Shown here one piece after another: positions 36,586 through 45,529 of a DNA stretch of 64,000 nt. The notes under the pieces were generated by a model. It was not told the DNA's origin, did not search any database, and worked only from the letters and a program-made list of their open reading frames with translations. This DNA is from Thalassomonas sp. RHCl1 (GTDB lineage: Bacteria > Pseudomonadota > Gammaproteobacteria > Enterobacterales > Alteromonadaceae): the NCBI RefSeq assembly GCF_947387555.1, contig NZ_CANDNZ010000006.1:341482-405481 (forward strand), in the 5' to 3' direction. The translations under genes were made by a program, and so were the position numbers. Positions within the stretch are counted from its first letter, which is position 1. Every line of letters begins with the position of its first letter.

Positions 36586-37548
36586 ATGGGATTATTGGTC
36601 AAAGGTAAGTGGGTGGATAAATGGTACGATACCGAGAGCAATGCAGGTGAATTTAAACGCGGCGCCAGCATGTTCCGCAATTGGCTGACTGCAGATGGCG
36701 CTCCCGGCCCCACCGGCAGCGGCGGATTCCAGGCAGAAAAAGGCCGTTATCATTTATATATCTCCCTGGCCTGTCCATGGGCGCACCGGACCTTGATTTT
36801 TCTTAAGCTTAAAGGCTTGGAAGATTATATCGATGTTACTGTGGTCGATGCGGTGATGCTGGAGAACGGTTGGGAAGTGAATGATCCCCTTTATGATGCC
36901 AGCTATATGTACCAGTTATATTTAAAAGCCGCCGGCGACTACGAAGGCCGGGTAACTGTGCCTGTGCTGTGGGATAAGAAAAACGCCACTATCGTCAGTA
37001 ATGAATCGTCAGATATCATCCGCATGTTTAACAGCGCCTTTAACCACCTGACCGGCAATGAAGACGATTATTATCCGCAAGCATTGCAGGAAAAAATCGA
37101 CCAGATTAACGACCGTGTTTATGAAGAAATCAATAACGGTGTTTACCGTGCCGGTTTTGCCACCACGCAACAGGCCTATGAATCGGCTTATTACCAGCTT
37201 GGAGATGCCCTTGAGTGGGTGGAAAGCATTTTATCCAGCCAGCGTTATCTGACCGGTGACAAAGTGACCGAGGCCGACTGGCGCTTGTTTACGACCCTGA
37301 TCCGTTTTGATGCGGTTTATCACGGCCACTTTAAATGCAACAAGAAAAAGTTGTCGGAATATCCTGCCATTACCGGTTATATCCGCGAGTTATACCAATG
37401 GCCGGGTGTCGAGCTGACGGTGAATTTTGAGCATATTAAAACCCATTATTATGCCAGCCACCTGATGATCAACCCGACCGGCGTCGTGCCTTTAGGACCG
37501 GAGCAAGACTTTAATCTGCCCCACGGCCGCGACAAAATCGCCTTTTAA
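36586..37548 (+). CDS. Glutathionyl-hydroquinone reductase (YqjG/ECM4 type)
   Basis: 320 residues. The N-terminus MGLLVKGKWVDKWYDTE, then GRYHLYISLACPWAHRTLIFLKLKGLED with catalytic Cys in CPWAHR, and a thioredoxin-like GST N-domain followed by an all-helical C-domain (RFDAVYHGHFKCNKK). These Xi-class GSTs reduce glutathionyl-hydroquinones with glutathione, releasing GSH and hydroquinone. Interesting next to a quinone-forming aromatic cluster (38.9-45.3 kb). Probable own promoter with the dyad at 36521-36538. Confidence 0.95.
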   Translation: MGLLVKGKWVDKWYDTESNAGEFKRGASMFRNWLTADGAPGPTGSGGFQAEKGRYHLYISLACPWAHRTLIFLKLKGLEDYIDVTVVDAVMLENGWEVNDPLYDASYMYQLYLKAAGDYEGRVTVPVLWDKKNATIVSNESSDIIRMFNSAFNHLTGNEDDYYPQALQEKIDQINDRVYEEINNGVYRAGFATTQQAYESAYYQLGDALEWVESILSSQRYLTGDKVTEADWRLFTTLIRFDAVYHGHFKCNKKKLSEYPAITGYIRELYQWPGVELTVNFEHIKTHYYASHLMINPTGVVPLGPEQDFNLPHGRDKIAF

Positions 37549-37871
37549 CTGTCGCCTTTAAATCATCACGGATTAATGGCGAATACCGGGTGTAACAACG
37601 CGCCCGGTAAAAGTTTAAAAAATTAATCAAGCCGGTATCCGGCTTAGCCTGGAAACTCCAGTGCTTATGCTTCCCGGAAATCATATGGATATGATCGCCG
37701 GATAACGAAATCAGTTATCCCGGCTCCCGGCAAGGAAGTTCACTGCTATTAGCTGACTGCTAAGGCCTTGCCGTTTCTTGTTTATCCATCTTGTGCCCGA
37801 GTGAAAATACCGGTTAAATTTTATTTCCCTGAAATTTAAGCACCAGGGAAATCCTTGTAAATTAGGTTAGT
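37549..37871. other. Intergenic region with serial hairpins
   Basis: 323 bp holding seven inverted repeats: 37584-37609, 37629-37645, 37649-37661, 37680-37695, 37697-37724, 37728-37773 and 37823-37852. The sixth has a CGGCAAGG/CCTTGCCG stem followed by TTTCTTGTTT, so it can serve as a plus-strand terminator. The seventh lies in the LysR mRNA leader, 20 nt before its ATG. No ORF was seen. Confidence 0.65.
37728..37773 (+). terminator. Terminator-like hairpin after the GHR gene
   Basis: CGGCAAGG pairs with CCTTGCCG around an inner TTAGC/GCTAA hairpin and is followed by TTTCTTGTTT. Confidence 0.5.
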
Positions 37872-38870
37872 ATGCTGAAAACAACACTCGAACAATGGCG
37901 TATGTTCCGTGCGGTGGTGGAAAATCATGGTTTTTATCAGGCGGGTAATGCCATCAATAAAAGCCAGTCCACCATTCACTATGCGGTACAGAAACTGGAA
38001 AAGTCATTGGATGTTAAGCTGATTGAAGTGGTGGGCCGGAAAACCCGGTTAACCAATGCCGGTGAATTATTGCTGCGCCAGGCCAGCCATGTGCTGGATG
38101 AAGCCCATAAACTTGAGGCCATAGGGCAGAGTTTAACCCAGGACAGCGAGCGGCAGCTTAAAATTGCCGTGGATGAGGTTTTTCCCCAGAAAGTCCTCTA
38201 TAACATTCTCCAGGATTTATCGGCGCAATTTCCCCTGCTGCGCATTGAACTGATGGAAACCGTGCTCACCGGCTCGCTTGAGTTGCTGGAAAGCGGGCAA
38301 GTGGATATCTGTATTTCTTCCACCTCGCCCAATTACGGCTTTAGCGAGCAGCTGTGCATGATAGAGTTTATTGCCGTCGCCCATAAAGATCATGTGCTGC
38401 ACCAAAGCGGGCAGCCGTTGACTTTTGAAACCCTGAAAGACCATCACCAGATAGTGGTCAGGGATTCTGGGGAGCATGCCGACTATAATGACGGCTGGCT
38501 CGGCTCGGAGCAGCGTTGGACCGTGAGCCATATGCGTACCTCTATCGATATGATCAGTAACGGTTTTGGTTTTGCCTGGTTGCCAATGACGGAAATCAGC
38601 GAACAGTTAACCCAGGGGCTGCTAAAACCCCTGCGTTTAGGGCAGAGTGCCAGCCGTCTGGCCCAGCTGTATTTATTATTAAATGAGGCCACTATCCTGG
38701 GGCCTGCCGGGCGCAGTTTTATCAGTGCCGTGCGCTATCATAGCAAGCAGCTGGCACAGCAAAATGGCAGACAGTTGTTTATTCCAGGCACTGAGAGGGA
38801 AGAAAAGCTGGTGCAGCAGCATAAGGCTGTAGAACTGCTGGAAGAAGCTGAGATAATGGCGTTGGTTTAA
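37872..38870 (+). CDS. LysR-type transcriptional regulator
   Basis: 332 residues. N-terminal HTH (about 5-65): TLEQWRMFRAVVENHGFYQAGNAINKSQSTIHYAVQKLEKSL, a LysR signature. The periplasmic-binding-protein-like effector domain (about 90-300) is QLKIAVDEVFPQKVLY...GFAWLPMTEI. Converges with the aminotransferase gene. An inverted repeat (37823-37852) lies in its leader. Targets could include the GHR gene upstream or the aromatic cluster; not determinable. Confidence 0.93.
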   Translation: MLKTTLEQWRMFRAVVENHGFYQAGNAINKSQSTIHYAVQKLEKSLDVKLIEVVGRKTRLTNAGELLLRQASHVLDEAHKLEAIGQSLTQDSERQLKIAVDEVFPQKVLYNILQDLSAQFPLLRIELMETVLTGSLELLESGQVDICISSTSPNYGFSEQLCMIEFIAVAHKDHVLHQSGQPLTFETLKDHHQIVVRDSGEHADYNDGWLGSEQRWTVSHMRTSIDMISNGFGFAWLPMTEISEQLTQGLLKPLRLGQSASRLAQLYLLLNEATILGPAGRSFISAVRYHSKQLAQQNGRQLFIPGTEREEKLVQQHKAVELLEEAEIMALV

Positions 38871-38927
38871 AGGGGGGTTAATTGAGGCTCATTTGAGCCT
38901 CAATCAGTATGTTTGCCGGGCAGAAAA

Positions 38928-40049
38928 TTACTTGGCCAAAGCGCTTTTCAGTGCCGTCAGGCACAAGGCAACATTTTCTTCGCGGGCGGCATAACCCATC
39001 AGGCCGATACGCCAGGCTTTACCGGCGAAAATACCTAAACCGGCACCGATTTCCAGGTTGTAATCGTTAAGCAACTTACCCCTGACTTCGGCGTCATCGA
39101 CACCGGCCGGGATCACTACGGTATTTAACTGCGGCAACCGGTAGGCTTCATCAACGATAAACTCTATGCCTAACTCGGTTAAGCCTTTTTTCAGCAGTTC
39201 ATGCTGGTCTTTATGGCGCTGCCAGGCATTTTCCAGGCCTTCCTGTTTTAACAACAATAAAGACTCGTGCAGGGCATACATGGCATTGACCGGTGCGGTA
39301 TGGTGATAGGTACGTTTACCTTCGCCGCCCCAGTAATTCATGACCAGCGACTGATCCAGGAACCAGCTCGGTACTTTGGTTTTACGAGACTTAAGCTTTT
39401 CTACCGCTTTCGGGCTAAAGCTGACCGGCGAGATACCGGGAACGCAGGAAAGACATTTCTGGCTGCCGGAATAGACGGCATCTATGCCCCAGTCATCCAC
39501 TCTTAATTCGACGCCGCCAAGGGAGGTGACCGCATCCACAATAGATAAGGCACCGTTATCGCGGGCGATCTGACATAAGGCTTTGGCATCGGATAAAACG
39601 CCGGTAGAGGTTTCCGCATGGACAAAAGCCAGGCAGGCGACATCCGGGTGCTCACTGAAGGCTTTTTTCACTTTCTCGATATCAACCGGCTTGCCCCAGT
39701 CGTCATTGACAACAATGGCGGTAGCGCCGATGCGCTCGACATTTTCCACCATACGGGTGCCGAACACGCCGTTGACACAAACGATAACTTTTTCACCCGG
39801 CTCAATCAGGTTGACAAAGCAGGTTTCCATGCCGGCAGAGCCCGGGGCCGATACCGGCATGGTTAATTCATTTTCTGTCTGGAAAGCGTATTTTAACAGG
39901 GCTTTAAGCTCGTCCATCATAGCAACGAACTCGGGATCTAAATGCCCTATAGTCGGGCGGCTCAGGGCAGATAACACCCGGGGTGAAACATCGCTTGGAC
40001 CCGGGCCCATCAAAGTGCGCGGTGTCGGGTGAAAGGAAGTAAAATTCAT
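38928..40049 (-). CDS. PLP aminotransferase, alanine/serine-glyoxylate type
   Basis: 373 residues of the class-V fold: MGPGPSDVSPRVLSAL, GHLDPEFVAMMDEL, APGSAGMETCFVNLIEPGEKV and the PLP lysine K198 in YSGSQKCLSC. The C-terminal RIGLMGYAAREENV region is typical of alanine- or serine-glyoxylate aminotransferases. It interconverts glyoxylate and amino acid. It lies at the downstream end of the aromatic cluster but is separated from it by a MITE and a terminator, so cotranscription is unlikely. Converges with the LysR gene. Confidence 0.92.
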   Translation of the reverse strand: MNFTSFHPTPRTLMGPGPSDVSPRVLSALSRPTIGHLDPEFVAMMDELKALLKYAFQTENELTMPVSAPGSAGMETCFVNLIEPGEKVIVCVNGVFGTRMVENVERIGATAIVVNDDWGKPVDIEKVKKAFSEHPDVACLAFVHAETSTGVLSDAKALCQIARDNGALSIVDAVTSLGGVELRVDDWGIDAVYSGSQKCLSCVPGISPVSFSPKAVEKLKSRKTKVPSWFLDQSLVMNYWGGEGKRTYHHTAPVNAMYALHESLLLLKQEGLENAWQRHKDQHELLKKGLTELGIEFIVDEAYRLPQLNTVVIPAGVDDAEVRGKLLNDYNLEIGAGLGIFAGKAWRIGLMGYAAREENVALCLTALKSALAK

Positions 40050-40080
40050 AACAACTCTCTTTAATAAAAGGGTTCATTTA

Positions 40081-40239
40081 ATACCAAACGAAATAATTAA
40101 TTGACCACCTTAAATGGTCTAAACACTCAACTTCTTCGTTGCGCTCAATCCCAATAGCTGGCTATTGCTCAATCCCGCGCCTTGAACTTGAATGTTTATC
40201 CTCATTGAATCCAGATCAATTATTTATTACGTTTGGTAT
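40081..40239. mobile_element. MITE-like element with 24-bp inverted repeats
   Basis: 159 bp bounded by ATACCAAACGAAATAATTAATTGA and the inverted TCAATTATTTATTACGTTTGGTAT, which match at about 22 of 24 positions. The interior carries smaller dyads (GACCA/TGGTC, AATAGC-TG-GCTATT) and no ORF. Non-autonomous transposable-element layout. It sits between the aminotransferase start and the multicopper-oxidase stop. The target-site duplication is not clear. Confidence 0.75.
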
Positions 40240-40248
40240 AATTCAAAG

Positions 40249-40275
40249 AAAAGGAGGGGAAAACCCCTCCTTTTT
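40249..40275. terminator. Bidirectional terminator of the multicopper oxidase operon
   Basis: AAAAGGAGGGG-AAAA-CCCCTCCTTTTT, perfect stem flanked by A and T runs, 28 bp past the multicopper-oxidase stop (minus-strand reading). Confidence 0.88.
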
Positions 40276-40302
40276 CGTTAACCTTACGTGCTTGGCACCA
40301 GG

Positions 40303-42258
40303 TTATTTAATTTCAACTTTTTCCATCATACCACGATCTTCGTGATCGAGAATGTGGCAATGCATCACGAAGGAACCTTTGAAGTCTTCATAGCGGGTAC
40401 GGATTTCCACAACCGCGTCTTCAGGATCCTGACCGGCATCGGCAGGCCATACCAGCATAGTATCACGCCAGTAACGGTCGATGATATTGCCGCTGTCATC
40501 CCGGGTGATTACTTCGAACGGATTTACATGGATGTGGTACGGGTGGAAATAAAACAGTGAGCTTAACTTCCAGGTTTGTGCGGTACCATATTTCAACTCG
40601 CGTACATCAGCAGGGTCAAAGGTTTTGCCGTTGATGGTGAAGTCGAAGTTGGCGCCGACAAACTGGGCTTCATCACTCGGGTCTACACCTTCTTTAGGGT
40701 TGATATTAAATACTGAGTATTCAATTTCATCGCTTAATTCGCTGTCTTCAATCTGTCTTGGACGGGTCAGTTGTTTCAGCTGCTTATTGCGCGGCAGACG
40801 CATGCGGTGACGTTCGCCGGTAACCGTTACCCGGGCCAGGATATTCTGGGCGGACTCGTCTAAAGTGAACTCTTCGGTTTCGCGGTTTTTGTGACAGTAG
40901 CTGGCCGGTAATTCGGTCGCGCCTTCAACTGAGGCATCGATCAGGTAATAAACACCACGACGTCTGGGTTTAACCATTACATCTGAGCGGTAACCCGGGG
41001 CAATAAAGGCACCCTTGTCGTCGGATAAACGTTTTTTACGGAACGGAATACCGTCGGCCGCCAACTGCACTAAAGGCACGTTGTATTGGCTGTCACAGGC
41101 ATTAACCAGCTGCAGGTTCATATATTCACGGATACCGGCGTGAACAAAACGCCATAATTCCGTGCTGCCCGGTTGCATGATGATCTCTGGCATCACCTGG
41201 CCGTTGATTGAAGTATGCCAGCCGTTAGCCCAGCCTTCCGGGTGCCATTTTTCAACGAAATAGTTTTCGTTGTCTTCGATTTCACCTTTTTCATCAAAGG
41301 CCATGGTTTGCAGCATCATGATGCGCTCTTTTGCCTGAGCGATTTGCGGTACTTCATCGTAGTCGCCGCGTACGATAATGGTGCCGTGAACACCACTGGC
41401 AACCTGTACCGTAGTGGAACCGTGAACATGGGCGTGGTACCAGAAAGTACCGGCGGCATGATCTTCAGGAATATGGATTTCGTAGTCGAATGACTCGCCG
41501 CCTTCAAGTTTCACGAAAACATTGTCACTTTTCCCGTTCGGGTCAACATGTAAGCCGTGGGTGTGCAAGTTGGTGGTATTAAAGGCATGTGGTGTGGTGT
41601 GATCGCAATGGGCGTTAGGATCGCTCATATCACATTCCATTCTGTGGGTTTCCGGCGGCAATAAATTGTTCAAGCGGATTTTTAAGGTATCGCCCGGTTT
41701 AACCACAAAGGTTGGTCCCACCAATTCTCCGCCGTAACCGCGCAAGTGCAGGTCTTTAGTGACCTGTTTGCCTTGCTGTAAGGTTTGGAATTTATGAGTG
41801 CCGTATTGTACGTTCAGATCATATTTTAAATCGCCTGACTCATCGGAAGTCACTTCCTTTGGATTAGCAAAAGCCGGGTGATCATAGTTAGTCGGGTAAC
41901 CGAAGGTGCTGTTTTTATTGACAGCGTCGATATGGTTTTTTAACTCAGCGATATCTTTTTCTGAAATATCGGCGGTTAACTGATCCAGCAGCTGATCGTC
42001 AACTTCATTACCTACCTGTTGCAGGGAGTTTTTGTTGCGGATATGGCGTGGATTATAAAAGTTATACGGGAAGTAGTAAGCACCGTTACCTTTCTCTTTT
42101 AACTCGATATTGAGTTTTTGCTGTTCTGTGGTTAATGCTTTTTTTACTACTTTATGCTGGGTTTTATGCCCGTGTTCAGTATGAAAAGCCAAAGTACTGC
42201 CTGAAGTGCCGATAAACGCCGTAGCGATCAACGAACTCAGAAATAACTTCTTACTCAT
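40303..42258 (-). CDS. Secreted multicopper oxidase (laccase-like)
   Basis: 651 residues with a signal peptide (MSKKLFLSSLIATAFIGTSGS). Four copper-binding blocks are intact: NLHTHGLHVDPN, WYHAHVHGST, HPYHIHVNPFEV and HCHILDHEDRGMM with an axial Met. The type 1 and trinuclear T2/T3 sites are therefore complete. It oxidises phenols, quinols or metals with O2, presumably outside the cytoplasm. Being cotranscribed downstream of a 4-hydroxyphenylpyruvate dioxygenase and a flavin monooxygenase suggests a phenolic substrate, possibly homogentisate or a hydroxylated product. Confidence 0.94.
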   Translation of the reverse strand: MSKKLFLSSLIATAFIGTSGSTLAFHTEHGHKTQHKVVKKALTTEQQKLNIELKEKGNGAYYFPYNFYNPRHIRNKNSLQQVGNEVDDQLLDQLTADISEKDIAELKNHIDAVNKNSTFGYPTNYDHPAFANPKEVTSDESGDLKYDLNVQYGTHKFQTLQQGKQVTKDLHLRGYGGELVGPTFVVKPGDTLKIRLNNLLPPETHRMECDMSDPNAHCDHTTPHAFNTTNLHTHGLHVDPNGKSDNVFVKLEGGESFDYEIHIPEDHAAGTFWYHAHVHGSTTVQVASGVHGTIIVRGDYDEVPQIAQAKERIMMLQTMAFDEKGEIEDNENYFVEKWHPEGWANGWHTSINGQVMPEIIMQPGSTELWRFVHAGIREYMNLQLVNACDSQYNVPLVQLAADGIPFRKKRLSDDKGAFIAPGYRSDVMVKPRRRGVYYLIDASVEGATELPASYCHKNRETEEFTLDESAQNILARVTVTGERHRMRLPRNKQLKQLTRPRQIEDSELSDEIEYSVFNINPKEGVDPSDEAQFVGANFDFTINGKTFDPADVRELKYGTAQTWKLSSLFYFHPYHIHVNPFEVITRDDSGNIIDRYWRDTMLVWPADAGQDPEDAVVEIRTRYEDFKGSFVMHCHILDHEDRGMMEKVEIK

Positions 42259-42361
42259 CTTATTTCCTTAATTATGGTGGTCCGTAGTTTTCGTAGTTAT
42301 ACACAGGCCGGTGATGATAAATATCAGCACCAGCCCGGTTATTCTCTTGTTGTTATTAGGG

Positions 42362-42613
42362 TTATTCTTTTAGTGGAGCTACCAATGAAAAAGCCCTGGA
42401 TTCGTCCAGATATGCCTGTATCTGCTCAAGCTCGGGAACGTGCTTAAGCATCAGCAATATCAGGCTGGAATTCAGTCGTGCCGACTGCTCTTCGGTTAAG
42501 CCTTCATGGCTGGCAATCAAGCGGGCATAAACCTCGTCCCAGTCATGTGTTGCTTCATTGGCGGGGTTTTCATTGTTCATCACATTTTCATCCTGGTGCT
42601 TCATTTCAGGCAT
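42362..42613 (-). CDS. DUF2783-like small protein
   Basis: 83 residues; a conserved core DWDEVYARLIASHEGLTEEQSARLNSSLILLML resembles DUF2783, small proteins encoded beside FAD aromatic hydroxylases. The start overlaps the end of the monooxygenase gene by about 13 nt, so translational coupling is expected. It may be a partner or subunit of the monooxygenase. A later in-frame Met (MNNENPANEA) is an alternative start. Function unknown. Confidence 0.75.
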   Translation of the reverse strand: MPEMKHQDENVMNNENPANEATHDWDEVYARLIASHEGLTEEQSARLNSSLILLMLKHVPELEQIQAYLDESRAFSLVAPLKE

Positions 42614-44232
42614 CCTGCAAATGTTGATTGGATCTTCTCTTTATCCCAGCTGAGCCAGCGGCCGGCGATAAAGTCATCGGGGCGGATCAGGTAGGTTGTA
42701 CCCTGTTCGCTGCTCTCATTGCCAAGGTAACGCTGAGCCATGAAACCGTCCTGGTCAAGCAGGTGCTGAATACGTTTGTCACCACTTTGCTGTTTTTGTT
42801 TCGAAACAATAAGCAAACGCAGGCTTTGATCGATTTCGGTTAATAAATCAAAGTCTTTTAGCTGCTGCTCACTTGGCTCGCCAAAGTGTATCAGGGCGAA
42901 GTTGCCTGCCAATTGTTCCAACAGCCAGGCAGGGCCTGTGGCTGTGGTGATGGCGGCATCAAGTGCTACCTGGCCGGGTAAGATACCGCCGGTCATGGTA
43001 TCGCTGTCGCCGTTCAACGAAGAATTCAGGTGATCTGTGGCGGTAGATAAACGGCCGCTGTTGATCATCTGCTTGGCGCTGTGATGGGTTTTTGCCAGGG
43101 TCAGTACCGCATCCCTAAAACGGAAGCTTTGCTTTGACTTAGGGGTAATAAAGTCGGTGCTGCGGCTTGATTCCTGCAGGTTTTTCATGGCGCCGGTATG
43201 GCGTTCTTCGCTGTAGCTCTCCAGCAGGGCATCAGTGGCCTGGCCGTTAATGACCCGGGCCAGTTTCCAGCTGAGGTTGTCGGTATCCTGGAAACCGCTG
43301 TTGGCGCCGCGGGCGCCAAAAGGAGAAACCCTGTGGGCGGCATCACCGATAAAGAGGGTGCGGCCATGTTTGAACTTGCTCATCTGGCGACATTCAAAGG
43401 TATAAACACTGACCCACTTAAGTTCGAATTTGGCATCGTCGCCGAGCATTTTATATAAACGCTGTTTGACTCTTTCTTCTTCGACTTCCACTTCCGGATC
43501 GCTGTCCCAGCCGAGCTGGAAATCAATACGCCAGATATTATCCGGTTGCTTGTGCAGCAGTACCGAGTGGCCTTCGTGGAAGCTGGGTGAAAACCAGAAA
43601 TGCCTTTCCGGGGCATAATCGGCTTCCATCACCGCATCAACGATCAGGAAGCGATCTTTAAATTCGCGACCGTCAAAGTCCAGGTTCATGGCTTTGCGGA
43701 TCGGGCTGTGGGCGCCGTCTGCTGCCACCATGTATTGGGCATTTAACTGGTACTCGCCTTCGGGATCTTCAAGGTTAAGTGTTACCCCTTGCTCATCCTG
43801 CTGGTGGGAAAGCAGCTTGGTGCCCCAGCGGATATCCAGGCAGGGTAACTGCTGCGCCCTTTTGACCAGGTAATCTTCAACATGGTATTGCTGCAGGTTC
43901 ACGTATGCGGGGCGTTTCAGACCCTGCTCCGGTTGCAGGTTTTTGGCGTCGATCATTTCACCGCCAAAGTAAGTGCGGCTGATAGACCATTGGGTGCCAT
44001 GTTCGGTGATCTGATCGCCGACCCCCAACTTATCGAAGATTTCCAAAGATCTTTTGGAAAAGGTCACCGCCCGGGAGCCCCGGCCGACCTTGGTTTTCTG
44101 GTCGATTAATACCACATTGATATCGCGTTGAGCCAGGTCGACGGCCAGGGCGAGTCCTATCGGACCCGCACCGACAACGACCACAGGGTAGCTGCTTTGC
44201 TGACTCTTAGCGCGTTGGGTAAACTCTCTCAT
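42601..44232 (-). CDS. FAD-dependent aromatic monooxygenase (MhpA/PheA-TfdB type)
   Basis: 543 residues of class A flavoprotein hydroxylase: dinucleotide-binding GAGPIGLALAVDLAQRDI, DG motif MVAADGAHSPIRKAM, GD motif FIGDAAHRVSPFGARGANSG and a C-terminal thioredoxin-like domain. These enzymes hydroxylate phenolic rings using NAD(P)H and O2. The position directly after the dioxygenase (25 bp) suggests it acts on homogentisate or a related phenol. DUF2783 follows with overlap. Confidence 0.93.
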   Translation of the reverse strand: MREFTQRAKSQQSSYPVVVVGAGPIGLALAVDLAQRDINVVLIDQKTKVGRGSRAVTFSKRSLEIFDKLGVGDQITEHGTQWSISRTYFGGEMIDAKNLQPEQGLKRPAYVNLQQYHVEDYLVKRAQQLPCLDIRWGTKLLSHQQDEQGVTLNLEDPEGEYQLNAQYMVAADGAHSPIRKAMNLDFDGREFKDRFLIVDAVMEADYAPERHFWFSPSFHEGHSVLLHKQPDNIWRIDFQLGWDSDPEVEVEEERVKQRLYKMLGDDAKFELKWVSVYTFECRQMSKFKHGRTLFIGDAAHRVSPFGARGANSGFQDTDNLSWKLARVINGQATDALLESYSEERHTGAMKNLQESSRSTDFITPKSKQSFRFRDAVLTLAKTHHSAKQMINSGRLSTATDHLNSSLNGDSDTMTGGILPGQVALDAAITTATGPAWLLEQLAGNFALIHFGEPSEQQLKDFDLLTEIDQSLRLLIVSKQKQQSGDKRIQHLLDQDGFMAQRYLGNESSEQGTTYLIRPDDFIAGRWLSWDKEKIQSTFAGCLK

Positions 44233-44257
44233 TTTACTACTTCCATTTTAATGAAAC

Positions 44258-45283
44258 TTAGGCAAGCAAACCGCGCTTGCGTTGGTCGAGTTCAACCGCT
44301 TCGAACAGGGCTTTAACATTGCCTTCGCCAAATCCTTCATTACCTTTACGGTGGATAAGTTCGAAGAAAATAGGGCCGATTAAGGATTCGGTAAACACCT
44401 GCAACAAGATAGCGTTTTTGTCGTATCTGTCGTTATCGATCAAGATGTTGTGCTTTCTTAATTCTTCAACATTTTCACCGTGACCCGGGATGCGGCCGTC
44501 GATAAGGTCATAATAGCTGTCAGGTGTCTTCATAAAGTTGATTTCATTATCCACCAGGCGGCTTACGCTGTAAGGCATGCTGGAAGATTTGAAGGCGATA
44601 TGCTGAACACCGTCGCCGTTATTGGCTTGGATAAACTCTGAAATTTGCGAGCCGTCTTCAAAGTCTTCGTTAAGCACGATTTTGATATTGCCGCATTGAG
44701 AAGCGGTCGGGTTACAACGGAAAGACGTTTGCTTGCCCTGAATGATAAAGTCAGAGGTTTCAACGAAATCAAACACGTTGAAATAAAACTCACGCCAGGC
44801 TTCAAGATTACCTTTGCGGGCGTTTACCGCGATGTGGTCAATGTTGAGCAGGCAGTAATCCGGGCGGAATAATTCAGACGGCTGCATGTCGAAATGAATG
44901 GTTTTGAATTCATTCCAGCTGTTTTCCGAGAAAGTGCGCACTAAGACATTGCCGGGTCCGATGATTGAAGGCAATGTGATGCCGGTTTTGGCTTCCCGTG
45001 CGGTAAAGGTCTGGTAACCCAGGGCTGCCGCTTTGTCCATGATGGTATCGTCTTGCATTTGTAAGCCAAGAGAAACGATTGACGGTCCGTGTTCGGCACA
45101 ATGCTCGGCTGCATAACCTGTTCTTTCACAGTTGGCGATAAAGGTAATGTCGCCTTGCTCGAATAAGAAGATGTTTTTTGTTTTATGCTTGCCGGAATAG
45201 TTAAGCCCCAAGCGACCAAAAGCACGTAATAATTCGCCTGCTTCTGCGGCACAAAACTCAATAAATTTAATTTGATTTTTCAC
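44258..45283 (-). CDS. hppD: 4-hydroxyphenylpyruvate dioxygenase
   Basis: 341 residues, two VOC domains. The C-terminal iron site is intact: H150 (NIDHIAV), H228 (GVQHIAF) and E308 (FFELIHRKG), with GFGEGNVKALFEAVE at the end as in HPPDs. It converts 4-hydroxyphenylpyruvate to homogentisate with O2 and CO2 release. First gene of the minus-strand operon, divergent from a LysR gene. No hmgA or fahA is beside it, which would normally finish tyrosine catabolism; a downstream oxidase and monooxygenase are there instead. Confidence 0.95.
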   Translation of the reverse strand: MKNQIKFIEFCAAEAGELLRAFGRLGLNYSGKHKTKNIFLFEQGDITFIANCERTGYAAEHCAEHGPSIVSLGLQMQDDTIMDKAAALGYQTFTAREAKTGITLPSIIGPGNVLVRTFSENSWNEFKTIHFDMQPSELFRPDYCLLNIDHIAVNARKGNLEAWREFYFNVFDFVETSDFIIQGKQTSFRCNPTASQCGNIKIVLNEDFEDGSQISEFIQANNGDGVQHIAFKSSSMPYSVSRLVDNEINFMKTPDSYYDLIDGRIPGHGENVEELRKHNILIDNDRYDKNAILLQVFTESLIGPIFFELIHRKGNEGFGEGNVKALFEAVELDQRKRGLLA

Positions 45284-45529
45284 GTAATACTCCCTGTGTA
45301 ATGATAACTCTCGATGAAGTGAGCCAGAATTGATGATAGTGAAGCTGTTTTGTTACATCGTTGTTAACATTAGAAAAAACAATCGACCTGCAAACTTCAC
45401 AAGCTCTGTGGAAAAGACCATCACTCCAATAAATTCACGATAAAAATTTTAATTAATATCAAGATTCTAAAAAACAGTGTAAATTAGTTTAAAATGTTCT
45501 AAAAAATTGAATATAAAAAAGGAATTGAA

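Noticed and set aside
36365-36688. Plus-strand frame before the GHR gene
   Set aside because: It continues out of frame into the GHR coding sequence and has no family resemblance.
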